From positions 292,501 through 356,500 of the forward strand of contig NZ_AP024563.1 of NCBI RefSeq assembly GCF_018409545.1: a stretch of DNA of 64,000 nucleotides, in the 5' to 3' direction. The notes below the pieces were generated by a model. The model saw only the letters and a program-made list of their open reading frames with translations, was not told the origin of the DNA and did no database searches. Source of the DNA: Allochromatium tepidum. GTDB lineage: Bacteria > Pseudomonadota > Gammaproteobacteria > Chromatiales > Chromatiaceae. Positions 40,654 through 50,666 of this stretch are shown one piece after another. A program made the position numbers and the translations under genes. Within the stretch, counting starts at the first letter, position 1; the number at the start of each line of letters is the position of its first letter.

Positions 40654-42007
40654 CCGGCCTCGTTCGATCGCAGCCTCGGCGGAATGCAGCGACGGCTCCC
40701 GCTCTGTCCAGATCGCCTCAGCGGCCCGCACGGCCTCTGGCGGAGCACAGGGAGTCAACAAGACGATCTCGGCCCTGACCAGTGCGGCGCTCGCGCTGCC
40801 GGGGTTGGCGTCCAGCGTGCAGGCCGCCGGCCCGATGGAACGCCAATGGGACGTCGGCTATTTCCACTACGAGGAGGGCGGCGAGCGGATGCGCGTCGAG
40901 AGCCTCAAGCAGAGCCTCGTGCTGCCGCTTGGGGACGCCCTGGACCTCACGTTGAACGCGGTCCGCGACACCATCTCCGGCGCCTCGCCCATCTACAATG
41001 TCCCCGAGATCCGCTGCCAGGATGGTCGCGTCTTCACCGCGCCGGTCATCAGTGTCAGCGGCGCGTCCGGTAACGCCGAGCCCCGTGGGACGCGCCCCGA
41101 GCGACCGCCGTTGAACACGGGTGACTGCCGTCTCGGCTCGGCCCGGCAGGTCATGCTGGAGGACACCTTTCAAGACGTGCGTACCGCCGGCGATTTCAAG
41201 CTCAACTACTATCGCGGTGATACCAGCCTGGGACTGGGGGCCGGGGTCTCAAGCGAGCAGGACTATGATTCGCGGTTCCTGGCACTGGATCTGCGCCGCG
41301 AGATCAACGACAGGCTGACCACCCTGACGTTTGGTTACAGCCTGGCCTCGGATACCTTTTCGCCGCTCAACAAACCCGACTTCTCCGGGGACAAGGATGC
41401 GCATCAAATCCTGCTGGGACTGACCCAGGTGCTTGGCCGCAACGATCTGCTGCAAATCAATCTGACCCTCGGCTACGACCAGGGCTATCTGACCGATCCC
41501 TACAAGAACGTTTATCTGCTGTCGACCAACGAGGCGATCGACGAGTCGCGCCCCGACAGCCGTCGTCAGTGGAATCTGCTCGCACGCTATAACCATTATT
41601 TCACCGCCTTCAAGGCGGCGCTGCACCTCGACTATCGCTACTCCCGGAGCGATTGGGGCATCGAGGCGCATACGCTGGAAGCCGCCTGGATCCAGCCGCT
41701 GGGGCAGGGCTGGCACCTGGTTCCACGGCTGCGCTATTACACGCAGAGCGAAGCGGATTTCTACCGGAGCTATTTCGAGACCCTGCCGGCCAGTGGAGAC
41801 TACAGCAGCGATTATCGTCTGGCCGGATTCGGTGCCCTCGGCGGCGGACTCAAGCTGACCAGGCAGGTCACGAGCCAGGCACGGCTGGATCTCGGGGTCG
41901 AGTTCTACGACCGGCAGTCGGCCTATGGGCTTCAGGAGCATACCGACAGTGCGTTCGCCGACTATGGCTTCACCATCTACAGCCTGAATCTGCACCTCGA
42001 GTTCTGA
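40640..42007 (+). CDS. DUF3570 outer-membrane beta-barrel protein
   Basis: The product of about 455 residues has a hydrophobic signal sequence (about 43-62, TSAALALPGLASSVQA), then amphipathic beta strands throughout and a C-terminal Phe (LNLHLEF), as in outer-membrane barrels. Residues 110-116 read DTISGAS, close to the ApbE flavinylation consensus Dxx(S/T)GAT, with Ser116 in the acceptor place. The GTG start at 40640 has GGAGG 5 bases upstream and overlaps the DUF4266 stop by 14 bases; an ATG at 40619 or GTGs at 40628 and 40634 are alternatives, and all leave an unusually long stretch before the signal. Function is unknown. Confidence 0.82.
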   Translation: MAATDRPRSIAASAECSDGSRSVQIASAARTASGGAQGVNKTISALTSAALALPGLASSVQAAGPMERQWDVGYFHYEEGGERMRVESLKQSLVLPLGDALDLTLNAVRDTISGASPIYNVPEIRCQDGRVFTAPVISVSGASGNAEPRGTRPERPPLNTGDCRLGSARQVMLEDTFQDVRTAGDFKLNYYRGDTSLGLGAGVSSEQDYDSRFLALDLRREINDRLTTLTFGYSLASDTFSPLNKPDFSGDKDAHQILLGLTQVLGRNDLLQINLTLGYDQGYLTDPYKNVYLLSTNEAIDESRPDSRRQWNLLARYNHYFTAFKAALHLDYRYSRSDWGIEAHTLEAAWIQPLGQGWHLVPRLRYYTQSEADFYRSYFETLPASGDYSSDYRLAGFGALGGGLKLTRQVTSQARLDLGVEFYDRQSAYGLQEHTDSAFADYGFTIYSLNLHLEF

Positions 42008-42928
42008 ATGCCGGTCTGCCACCAGGTATTCAAGGCCATGGGCTCGCCCTGCGAGCTGCATCTCCACGGGCCGGACGCGGCTGAGACGCGCCGGGTCGCC
42101 GCGTCCGTCATCGCGGATGTCCAACGTCTGGAGCGGCGCTATTCGCGCTACCGCGACGATAGCCTCACGAGCGCCATCAATCGCGTCGCGGCTGTCGCCG
42201 GTCGTTGCGAGGTCGATGCGGAAACGGCCGCGCTGCTCGACTATGCCGATACCTGTTATCGCGAAAGCGATGGGTTGTTCGACATCACCTCGGGTGTGCT
42301 GAGGCGCGCCTGGACGTTCGAGAACGCTTGCGCACCTGAGCCCGAGGCGATCGCGGCCCTGCTCGATCGGGTCGGCTGGGACAGGGTGGTCTGGAAACGC
42401 CCGTTCTTGAGCTTCGGCCGGCCGGGAATGGAGATCGATTTCGGCGGCATCGGCAAGGAGTATGCGGCCGATCGCGCGGCGGCACTCTGTCTCGACGCCG
42501 GTATCCGGAGTGGTCTGATCAATCTGGGCGGGGACGTCCGTGTCATCGGCGCACTCCCAGATGGCGATCCCTGGCGCATCGGTATTCGCGATCCGGAACG
42601 GCCGGAGACGCTCCTCGGGGGCGTGCTCATGACGGGCGGGGCGCTGGCGACCAGTGGCGACTATGCCCGCTTTTTACGCATCGATGGACGGCGCTACGGC
42701 CACATCCTCGACCCTAGGACCGGCTGGCCGGTACTGGGGCTGGTCTCGGTCAGCGTCATCGCGGCGAGCTGTCTGGTCGCCGGCAGTCTCAGCACCATCG
42801 CCATGCTCAAGGGACGGGCCGGGATCGAATGGCTGCATTCGCTCGACGTCCCCCATCTTTGGATCGACGCCGACGGTGGCCGGGGCGGGGCGGGTGTGTT
42901 CGCCGATCTCTTGAAGACCCCAGGCTGA
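42008..42928 (+). CDS. apbE: ApbE, FAD:protein FMN transferase
   Basis: The 306-residue enzyme links FMN through a phosphoester to Thr or Ser of target proteins. Family motifs are visible: FKAMGSPCELHLHG at the N terminus, DSLTSAINR, FDITSGVLRRAW, EIDFGGIGKEYAADR, GLINLGGDVRVIG, LATSGDYARFLRIDG and HILDPRTGWPV. It starts directly after the DUF3570 stop. There is no signal peptide or lipobox, although most ApbE proteins with exported targets have one; an unnoticed upstream start would have to lie within DUF3570. The likely target is the DUF3570 product, by neighbourhood and motif. Confidence 0.93.
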   Translation: MPVCHQVFKAMGSPCELHLHGPDAAETRRVAASVIADVQRLERRYSRYRDDSLTSAINRVAAVAGRCEVDAETAALLDYADTCYRESDGLFDITSGVLRRAWTFENACAPEPEAIAALLDRVGWDRVVWKRPFLSFGRPGMEIDFGGIGKEYAADRAAALCLDAGIRSGLINLGGDVRVIGALPDGDPWRIGIRDPERPETLLGGVLMTGGALATSGDYARFLRIDGRRYGHILDPRTGWPVLGLVSVSVIAASCLVAGSLSTIAMLKGRAGIEWLHSLDVPHLWIDADGGRGGAGVFADLLKTPG

Positions 42929-42952
42929 ATCGGCCGAGATCGCCGGAGCGGC

Positions 42953-43156
42953 TCAATGCCGAATGGGTGTTTCCGTCGAGTCGGGGGCGTCCTCACTCGG
43001 CGCCTCGCTGTCATCGGCAGGGAGACGATGTCGCTCCTCCAGCCAATCGCCCAGATCGATCAGCCGACAGCGCTCGCTGCAGAACGGGCGCCAGCGCGAG
43101 TCCGGCGTCCAGGGCACGGGCTTGCCGCAGTGCGGACACTCGACCGTCTTGACCAT
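42953..43156 (-). CDS. yacG: YacG, DNA gyrase inhibitor zinc protein
   Basis: This 67-residue protein has the four zinc-binding cysteines in C-P-H-C and C-S-E-R-C (about residues 7-10 and 26-30) and the [15 protein letters not shown] segment. YacG binds GyrB and inhibits gyrase in E. coli. The ATG at 43156 lies 4 bases after the zapD stop; an upstream GTG would add 5 residues. The Asp/Glu-rich tail is typical. It is convergent with apbE. Confidence 0.9.
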   Translation of the reverse strand: MVKTVECPHCGKPVPWTPDSRWRPFCSERCRLIDLGDWLEERHRLPADDSEAPSEDAPDSTETPIRH

Positions 43157-43160
43157 GGCC

Positions 43161-43928
43161 TCAGAAGACACAGCAGGTGAGCCGGAACCGGATGTCCTCG
43201 GTGTGCGGCGTGGCGCGTCCCTGGAGTTCGGGCTTCATGAAGCGGATGCTGAAGCGGTTCTTGTGACCGCTGATCTCGGGGAAGATCGCCGTCTCGGCTT
43301 CGAGCGTCACGCGCAGCATCTGTGCCGGCACCAGGGCATCGAGCGCTTCCTGATAGAACCCGCCCTCGGCGAGCACCTGGCGTGAGGCCGAACTGGAGCG
43401 CATCAGCGAGAGCGCGAGCCGGATGGCCTCGATCGCCGGATTGAGATCCTGGAGCCAGTCGTTGAACCGGGTCTGGCGCTGCTCGGTCGGCTGGATGAGC
43501 CAATAGTGGAAGTGCGGCAGGTCGAAGCTACAGGTGCCGCCCGGAATACTGCTGCGCTGGGCGATGGCCTTGAGGAATTCGTCCTCGCGCGCGCGATGAC
43601 CGATGGGGCCGTTGAGTTGCTGGACACCCTCGGTGACGCGGCGCAGATCCGCCAGTACCTCGTTGAGCGCTTCCGTGTCGACGCCACGCTGGGTCGAGAG
43701 CCGATTGAGATTGCCGGTGAGACGATCGAGTTCCTTGAGGATCTCGGTCCTGACATCCGCGCGCGTGGTGACGGCGACGATATCCAGTAGCGCCCAGATG
43801 GCGCAGCGCGAGGAGCGCGGGTCTTCCTGCTGGACGAAATACTCCAGCTGACGGAACAGATGTTCCAGTCGCAGGAAGGTGCGGACACGTTCGTTGAGCG
43901 GATGTTCGAAGGTAATCAATGTTGACAC
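43161..43928 (-). CDS. zapD: ZapD, FtsZ-bundling division protein
   Basis: This 255-residue protein begins [24 protein letters not shown], the ZapD (YacF) N terminus, and contains [14 protein letters not shown] and a C terminus ending RFRLTCCVF. ZapD cross-links FtsZ filaments. It is followed by yacG, as in E. coli, but coaE and the pil genes that usually precede it are about 10 kb away. The 264 bases between zapD and the LOG gene show only short GC hairpins (for example CGCGAAG at 44111 with CTTCGCG at 44125). Confidence 0.93.
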   Translation of the reverse strand: MSTLITFEHPLNERVRTFLRLEHLFRQLEYFVQQEDPRSSRCAIWALLDIVAVTTRADVRTEILKELDRLTGNLNRLSTQRGVDTEALNEVLADLRRVTEGVQQLNGPIGHRAREDEFLKAIAQRSSIPGGTCSFDLPHFHYWLIQPTEQRQTRFNDWLQDLNPAIEAIRLALSLMRSSSASRQVLAEGGFYQEALDALVPAQMLRVTLEAETAIFPEISGHKNRFSIRFMKPELQGRATPHTEDIRFRLTCCVF

Positions 43929-44192
43929 GGCCTTGTCTCGATATCCGGCGGGCAGCGCCCGTCAGACGACCCAGTAACGGTTGAGGCGGCTCCGATCCGG
44001 CCCGCGCCGAGGGTGATACGGCGAGCGGCGGGACGGGACATGGATCCAGCGATGAGCCGGGCTGGTACGGAATTGTCCCGATTTCGATGCCGGATGTCAT
44101 CCGTCTTGCGCGCGAAGTCGCCGTCTTCGCGATGAAGGGTGGCGCGTCGGATGGATGTCGGGCACGGCGCGATGCCCGGAAGCACGGCTGAC

Positions 44193-46166
44193 TCAACCAA
44201 GGCGCAGCGCCTGTTTGTAGAAGCGCGGCACGGCATCCGGGTCGGTCGTCATCAGGATCTGGTCGGTCAGCCAGGACGGTACGCGCCCCTGACGTTTCAT
44301 CTCTTCGAGCTGCCGGCGCAGTCCGTCCCAATAGAACTCGCCGCCCGAGCTGTCGAAGAAGACCACGGGTCCGGTCTCGATCACGCCGAGCTTCATGTCG
44401 GTGAGCGTCAGCCCGATCTCTTCCAGGGTGCCGACGCCGCCGACCAGGAACAGATGGAAACTGGCGATCTCGAACCAGCGCTGACGTGCCTGACGGCTAC
44501 GGGCCTGGAAGGTCTGGTAGAACTCGGCGCTCTCGTTGGGCTTTTGGTCGACCGTCTCGATGAAGCTGGAACCGACCAGGAGTCCGAGCCGGTGCGCCAC
44601 GTCCGTGACCTGCTGCATGGCGCCCGGTCCGCCGCCGGTCAGGATGCCGATGTCGCTGCCGAAGAGGGCGCGCAGATTGATGAGCAGACGCTCGATCTGA
44701 GCCGCCGCCGTTTCGGACAGCGGCTTGGTCGATCCATAGACGGCGAAGATCAGACAGGAGCGGAAGCGATCGACCTTGTCGGGCGTGGTGAAGTAGCCGC
44801 GCAGTCCGCGGAAGACGTGGCGGACCACATGGCCGCGCGCCTCGTTGCACCAGAAGACCTGGAGACCCAGACCCTCGTAGTCGGCCAGCCGGCCATGATC
44901 GCGCGAGGACAGGAAGGGACCATGCTCGAAGGAGGCGCGCCGGAAGACGATGCGCCCGATGCGCCCCCGGAGCGCCGCCTCGCAGATCTGGGTGTGCTCG
45001 ATCAAATTGGGGAAGTAGCCCAGCAGCAGGGTGGCGCGTGCCCCGTCCGGCAGGTCGGCCAGGATCTGAGTGCCGCACTCCAGGCGTGCGGTGAGATCCA
45101 GTCCCTCGGCGACCAGTCCGGCCGAGAGATCCGTGCCGCCGCGCGGGTCGCGCGGCTTCTGCGGCTGGGTCCAGAGTCGCTCCGGCTCGCCGCCCGCCAT
45201 GAGTGTCGCCGGATCGCGCACCACAGCCGCCAGGCGGTGCGAGTAGCGATCGCGCACCGGGCCGGCTTCGAGCCGGTCGAAGATCGCCAGCAGCGACTGA
45301 CAGCCGGTGGCCTCGTCGTCGCCCGCGCAGGGTTCGGGATGCGCGTGTCCATGCCAGTAACGCGGCTTGGGATCGACCCGGATGGCCTCGTGCACCGAGG
45401 CGGCCACGCTCGGGTTGATGATGAGCTGTTCGGTGCGGTTGACGAATTCCAGATAGACGTTGGTGCCGCGCGTGGAGACCGGATCGAGCACCGTGGCCTG
45501 GAGGTGCACGCCGAGCGCTTCGTCGAGGTTGCGCAGCACGACGTAATGGCGGTGCAGGAACATCGAACAGGCCGTCACCAGTCCGTCCCTGGGCGGCAGC
45601 TCGATGTGCTCGACCTCGACGCGCGTCTGTAGCCGGTTGAGCAGATCCTTGCCGTCGGCATGGGTGGCGATGGCCGTGACTTCCTCGGGCGTGAGCGGCT
45701 TCTGGAAACGATAGATGCGCTGCTGGGGACGCAGGATGAGATAGCCGTGGCCGTCGAGCGAGAACCCGGCCGGCACCTGGAGCGCGTTGTCGTGGATGAG
45801 CCGGTGGATCGCCGCCGAGTCGAGCCGGTTGTCCTCGGGACAGAACACCAGACGCCCCACGCGCAGTCCGGGCACCACGATGCGTTCCAGATGCTCGCCG
45901 ATGCCGTAGGAGGCGATGGCCGCCAGGATGCGCAACTGGAGGTCGCCGTGGTCGTCGTTCAGCTCCAGCTCGCCGAGCGGCAGGATGTTGATGCCCATCC
46001 GCGCCAGACGACTGCGCGCGGCGAACACCAGATCGCGTTCGCGCCCGCCGATCAGGGCGCGGAAGCTCGGGTTGACGGCAAAGCGCGCACTGACGACGAA
46101 GCCCTCGTCGTCGTGCGCGATGAGGCGCGTGATCCAGCCGTCGCCGGTTTCGGGGGTTGCGTACAT
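44193..46166 (-). CDS. long LOG-family protein with unassigned N-terminal half
   Basis: This 657-residue protein ends in a LOG (lysine-decarboxylase-like Rossmann) domain, about 470-640, with GGGPGAMQ (511-518) and [10 protein letters not shown] (about 576). The usual PGGxGTxxE lacks its proline. LOG enzymes act on nucleoside 5'-monophosphates, releasing the base. The N-terminal 440 residues are not a domain I can name; they contain repeated [20 protein letters not shown]-like and [18 protein letters not shown] segments, suggesting two related halves. No signal peptide or membrane segment. It is monocistronic, divergent from yebC. The nucleosidase role is inferred from the motifs only. Confidence 0.75.
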   Translation of the reverse strand: MYATPETGDGWITRLIAHDDEGFVVSARFAVNPSFRALIGGRERDLVFAARSRLARMGINILPLGELELNDDHGDLQLRILAAIASYGIGEHLERIVVPGLRVGRLVFCPEDNRLDSAAIHRLIHDNALQVPAGFSLDGHGYLILRPQQRIYRFQKPLTPEEVTAIATHADGKDLLNRLQTRVEVEHIELPPRDGLVTACSMFLHRHYVVLRNLDEALGVHLQATVLDPVSTRGTNVYLEFVNRTEQLIINPSVAASVHEAIRVDPKPRYWHGHAHPEPCAGDDEATGCQSLLAIFDRLEAGPVRDRYSHRLAAVVRDPATLMAGGEPERLWTQPQKPRDPRGGTDLSAGLVAEGLDLTARLECGTQILADLPDGARATLLLGYFPNLIEHTQICEAALRGRIGRIVFRRASFEHGPFLSSRDHGRLADYEGLGLQVFWCNEARGHVVRHVFRGLRGYFTTPDKVDRFRSCLIFAVYGSTKPLSETAAAQIERLLINLRALFGSDIGILTGGGPGAMQQVTDVAHRLGLLVGSSFIETVDQKPNESAEFYQTFQARSRQARQRWFEIASFHLFLVGGVGTLEEIGLTLTDMKLGVIETGPVVFFDSSGGEFYWDGLRRQLEEMKRQGRVPSWLTDQILMTTDPDAVPRFYKQALRLG

Positions 46167-46363
46167 GGGGACTCTCTCGCCGCTGGCTCTCGTCGAATGG
46201 GTCCATCGCCGTGGATGGACGGCTAGAGTACCACAGCCGGGCGCGCGCTCGGTTTGGCCGTCCGGCGAGGCGCGATGCTACTATGCGCGACCAACATTCG
46301 AACGCACCGTGCCGCCCGGCGGGGCAGGGCGCGGGGCCTTTCCACACACGTCAGGAGAATCCC

Positions 46364-47113
<750 letters not shown>

Positions 47114-47151
47114 CGTGAGCCGTATACCGAACGCCAGAGAAGAGGTGCCGC

Positions 47152-47688
47152 ATGGCTGATCCGCACGCCCCACGCCATCGCATCCTCGGCATCGACCCCG
47201 GTTCGCGCAACACCGGCTTCGGCGTCATCGACAGCGACGGGCATCACAGCGTGCGCGTGGCCAGCGGCTGCATCCGCGTCGGCGAGCATCCCTGGCCGGA
47301 CCGGCTGGGGCTGATCTTCGATCGGGTCGCGGCCATCGTCGCCGAGTATCAGCCGCACGAGATGGCCGTCGAACAGCTCATCTTCGCCCGTGACCCGACC
47401 GCCGCGCTCAAGATCGGCCAGGCGCGCGGCGCCGTGCTCTGCGCCGGACTCAAGGGTGGAGCGATCGTGCACGAATACAGCCCCAAGTCGGTCAAGCTCG
47501 CCGTGGTCGGCTCGGGCGGGGCCGACAAGTCGCAGGTGCAGCACATGGTGCGGGTGCTGCTGGCGCTCCCCGAGACCCCAGTCGAGGACGAGGCCGATGC
47601 GCTCGCCATCGCCCTCTGTCACGCCCATTCGATGGGCATTCCGGCCCGCAAGCGCGCCGCCGCCTCCTGGCGCGACTGGAGACCCTGA
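47152..47688 (+). CDS. ruvC: RuvC, Holliday junction resolvase
   Basis: The 178-residue endonuclease cuts four-way junctions. The catalytic acidic residues are in ILGIDPGSRNTGFGV (Asp near 15), MAVEQLIFARDP (Glu near 72) and the C-terminal DEADALAIALCHAH. It starts at ATG 47152, 38 bases after yebC, and is followed by ruvA after 3 bases. Confidence 0.96.
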   Translation: MADPHAPRHRILGIDPGSRNTGFGVIDSDGHHSVRVASGCIRVGEHPWPDRLGLIFDRVAAIVAEYQPHEMAVEQLIFARDPTAALKIGQARGAVLCAGLKGGAIVHEYSPKSVKLAVVGSGGADKSQVQHMVRVLLALPETPVEDEADALAIALCHAHSMGIPARKRAAASWRDWRP

Positions 47689-47691
47689 CGC

Positions 47692-48327
47692 ATGATCGGA
47701 CGACTTCAAGGCCGGATCCTGGCCAAGCATCCGCCGCAGCTCCTGCTCGACGTCAACGGCGTCGGCTATGAGCTGGAAGCCCCCATGTCCACCTTCTACG
47801 ACCTGCCGGCGGTGGGCGAGACGGCCACGCTCCTGACCCATCTGGCGGTGCGCGAGGATGCCTGGACCCTCTATGGCTTCATCCGCGAGCGCGACCGTGC
47901 GCTCTTTCGTTCACTCATCAAGGTGACGGGTGTCGGGGCGCGCATGGCGCTGGCCATCCTCTCGGGCATGGACGCGGCACGCTTCGCCCAGTGCGTCGAG
48001 CAGGAGGACACCACGGCCCTGACCCGCCTGCCGGGCATCGGCAAGAAGACCGCCGAGCGTCTCATCATCGAGATGCGCGACCGGCTCGGTGCGGTGATGA
48101 CCGCGCCCGGCGCGGCGCTGCCGTCCGTGACCGGCCAGGCGGCGAGCGAGTCGAGCACGGTCGGCAAGGGCGCCGAGGATCAGGCGCTCGCCGATGCCGT
48201 CAGCGCCCTGGTCGCGCTCGGCTACAAGCCGCCGGACGCCAACCGCATGGCGCGCGCCGTCGACGATGGGGCCAAGACCGCCGAGGAGATCATCCGCGCC
48301 GCGCTGCGCTCCGTGAATCCGGTCTGA
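47692..48327 (+). CDS. ruvA: RuvA, Holliday junction branch-migration protein
   Basis: The 211-residue protein has the OB-fold start MIGRLQGRILAKHPPQLLLDVNG (split here as two known strands), two helix-hairpin-helix motifs (LIKVTGVGARMALAIL and LTRLPGIGKKTAERLIIEM) and a C-terminal domain III that normally contacts RuvB (DAVSALVALGYKPPDANRMA). The ruvB gene that usually follows is not present; a diguanylate cyclase gene comes next. Confidence 0.95.
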   Translation: MIGRLQGRILAKHPPQLLLDVNGVGYELEAPMSTFYDLPAVGETATLLTHLAVREDAWTLYGFIRERDRALFRSLIKVTGVGARMALAILSGMDAARFAQCVEQEDTTALTRLPGIGKKTAERLIIEMRDRLGAVMTAPGAALPSVTGQAASESSTVGKGAEDQALADAVSALVALGYKPPDANRMARAVDDGAKTAEEIIRAALRSVNPV

Positions 48328-48427
48328 GCGATCCGTTCGTCGTCCGGACCGTTGCCCCGAGAGAGATTTGGTCGTATTTGGCGTATTCTTCATTACAGAC
48401 CTTCCTCTCCGAGGTGGCACAGGTTCT

Positions 48428-50116
48428 ATGGACGTGATCGGCGACTTGGTTTGGCTGCAAGACGCGCGAGGTCTCTGTCTCGACGCCAATCCGGCCTTTG
48501 AGCGTTTGACGGCGACCGAGCGCGTTCGGATCATCGGACAGCCTCTGGATGAGGTGCTCGGGCCGGCCTGGACGGCGGCGCTCTGGCAACCCGACTGGTC
48601 GAAGCTCAAAAGCGGCGAGATCTGCTCGCACGAGAGCCGGCTGACCATCGAGTCCGTGCCCTGCCTCTACGAGATCACCCATATCCCGCAGCGCGACCGC
48701 GACGGCGAACTCGTCCGGATCCAGAGCCTCGGACGCGACATCACCCAGCGCCACCAGCGGATCGAACAGTCACTGCGCGACAGCCGGCGCCAACTGGCCG
48801 ACATCATCGACTTCCTGCCCGACGCCCTGCTGGCCATCGACCGCGACAAGCGGGTGATCATCTGGAACCAGGCGATCGCCAAGATCACCGGCATCCCGCC
48901 GGAGGCGATGCTCGGGCAAGGCGACTACGCCTACACCGTCCCCTTCTATGGCGAGCGGCGCCCGCAGTTGATGGATCTGGTCTTCACACCCGACGCCGAG
49001 CTGGAGCGGCGCTATGCCAATGTCACCCGCGAGGGCGACATCCTCATGGCCGATGGGTTCTGCAATGCGCTCCATGGTGGCCGTGGTGCCTGGATCCTGG
49101 CCAGGGTCGCGCCGTTGCGCGACGCCGCCGGGCAGGTCGTCGGCGCCATGGAGATCATCCGCGACATCACCGAACGCAAGCAGGCCGATGAGGCGTTGCG
49201 CCGGAGCGAGGAAGTGCTCGCGCTCTTCATCCGCCATTCGCCGATCTATGCCTACATCAAGGAGGTGACGCCCACCGAGAGCCGTGTCCTGCAGGCGAGC
49301 GACAACTTCGAGCGGATGATCGGCATTCGCGGTTCGGACATGGCGGGCCGGCGTATGGACGAGCTCTTCCCGCCCGAGTTCGCCGCCAAGATCAGCGCCG
49401 ACGACTGGCGCGTGGTCGCCAACGGCGACTTGCTCACGCTCGACGAGGATTTCGACGGACGTCATTACACCAGCCTCAAGTTTCCCATCGTCCAGGGCGG
49501 GCGCACGCTGCTCGCCGGCTACACCATCGACATCACCGACTCCAAGCGCCTGGAGGAGGATCTGCGCCGGCTCACGCGCCTCGATCCGCTCACGCAGCTC
49601 TTCAACCGGCGCTATTTCTTCACCCGTGCCGATCAGGAGTACCAGCGCTTCCGCCGCTACCATCACCCCATGGCGCTGTGCATGATCGACATCGATCATT
49701 TCAAGCAGGTCAACGACCAATATGGCCATCTGATCGGTGACACAGTGTTGTGCGCCGTCGCCAAGACGCTGCATGACAATCTGCGTCAGGTCGACATCCT
49801 GGCCCGCTATGGCGGCGAGGAATTCGTGATCCTCCTGCCCGAGACCGACCTTCAGACGGCGCGCGCCTCGGCCGAGCGCTTGCGTTCAGCCGTCGCCGAG
49901 CGACGGATGGAGACCGCGAGCGGCCCGATTTCGGTGACGCTCTCGCTCGGCGTGGTGGCCATCGCCAACGGGATTTCCATGACACTCGAACAACTGCTGG
50001 CCCTTGCCGACCAGATGCTCTATCGCGCCAAACAACTGGGCCGCAATCGTGTCGTGCTGTGGGATTTCGCCCGCGCCATGGAATCCGGCCGCACCGAGGA
50101 TTCCACCCCCGAATGA
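48428..50116 (+). CDS. diguanylate cyclase with three PAS domains
   Basis: This 562-residue soluble protein has PAS domains at about 1-120, 125-255 and 260-380 and a GGDEF domain at about 390-550. The active site is G462-G-E-E-F466 and the inhibitory RxxD site is R453-Q-V-D456, so it should make cyclic di-GMP with product inhibition. No transmembrane segment or signal peptide. The ATG at 48428 is preferred to a TTG at 48368 that would add 20 nonconserved residues. A decayed Hpt domain follows, so it may once have been part of a signalling locus. The signal sensed is unknown. Confidence 0.92.
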   Translation: MDVIGDLVWLQDARGLCLDANPAFERLTATERVRIIGQPLDEVLGPAWTAALWQPDWSKLKSGEICSHESRLTIESVPCLYEITHIPQRDRDGELVRIQSLGRDITQRHQRIEQSLRDSRRQLADIIDFLPDALLAIDRDKRVIIWNQAIAKITGIPPEAMLGQGDYAYTVPFYGERRPQLMDLVFTPDAELERRYANVTREGDILMADGFCNALHGGRGAWILARVAPLRDAAGQVVGAMEIIRDITERKQADEALRRSEEVLALFIRHSPIYAYIKEVTPTESRVLQASDNFERMIGIRGSDMAGRRMDELFPPEFAAKISADDWRVVANGDLLTLDEDFDGRHYTSLKFPIVQGGRTLLAGYTIDITDSKRLEEDLRRLTRLDPLTQLFNRRYFFTRADQEYQRFRRYHHPMALCMIDIDHFKQVNDQYGHLIGDTVLCAVAKTLHDNLRQVDILARYGGEEFVILLPETDLQTARASAERLRSAVAERRMETASGPISVTLSLGVVAIANGISMTLEQLLALADQMLYRAKQLGRNRVVLWDFARAMESGRTEDSTPE

Positions 50117-50186
50117 AGTCATGTGCGATGAGTGTGATCGGTTCGGCATCCTGTCGTACCGAAATCGATCAAGATACCCACAGTGA

Positions 50187-50578
50187 CGCGATGCTCAATG
50201 GGAGTCACTGAGCGCGATTCCAGGCATCGACCCTGAACTCGGGGTGCGCGGCGTGCGGGGGCGTGTCGAGGTGTATGCGCGTCTGCTGCGGACCTTCGTC
50301 GAGCATCATGGCGAGGATGGCGAGCGTCTGCGCCTGAGTCTGCGCGATGGTGAAATCGAGACGGCGCGTCGTCTGGTCCACACGCTCAAGGGTGTGGCGG
50401 CCAACTTGGGCGCGACACGGCTACCGGCGTTGGCCGTCGAGCCGGAACGCCTGTTCAAGCAGGCCGCGCCCGAATCCGAGCTGGAGCCGGCGAGGCGGCG
50501 CTCGAACTGGAACGCCGGATCGAGTCCTTCGACTATGAGGCCGCGCTTCGAACGCTCACCAGGGCACGCGCGTCCTAG
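50187..50578 (+). pseudogene. decayed histidine-phosphotransfer (Hpt) domain, remnant of a hybrid kinase
   Basis: From 50187 the sequence encodes an Hpt domain of the kind found at the end of hybrid kinases: IPGIDPELGVRGVRG, YARLLRTFVEHHGED and the phospho-acceptor motif ARRLVHTLKGVAANLGA (H at about 50381). No ATG precedes the conserved start; only an internal GTG at 50244 exists, so the upstream kinase and receiver domains are gone. Near 50487 the frame shifts: the expected ending EAALELERRIESFDYEAALR continues in the +1 frame to a TAG at 50576. Both points indicate a pseudogene. Confidence 0.72.
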
Positions 50579-50666
50579 ATCGGCTCCGGGACGCATTGCC
50601 GATCGGCCTGTCGGTCCCTATCTATAGGGCTCGCCTCAAGCCAATCCCGGATGACCCGCGAGGAAC

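Noticed and set aside
39929-42928. Possibility that the TlpA-to-ApbE genes are a cytochrome maturation locus
   Set aside because: No cytochrome, CcmF/CcsB-type or CXXCH-containing gene is present; only the thioredoxin-fold protein would fit.
44159-44178. GC hairpin CGGGCA / TGCCCG after the LOG gene, considered as a terminator
   Set aside because: It lies upstream of the minus-strand end's expected exit with no T-run on either strand, so termination is not supported.
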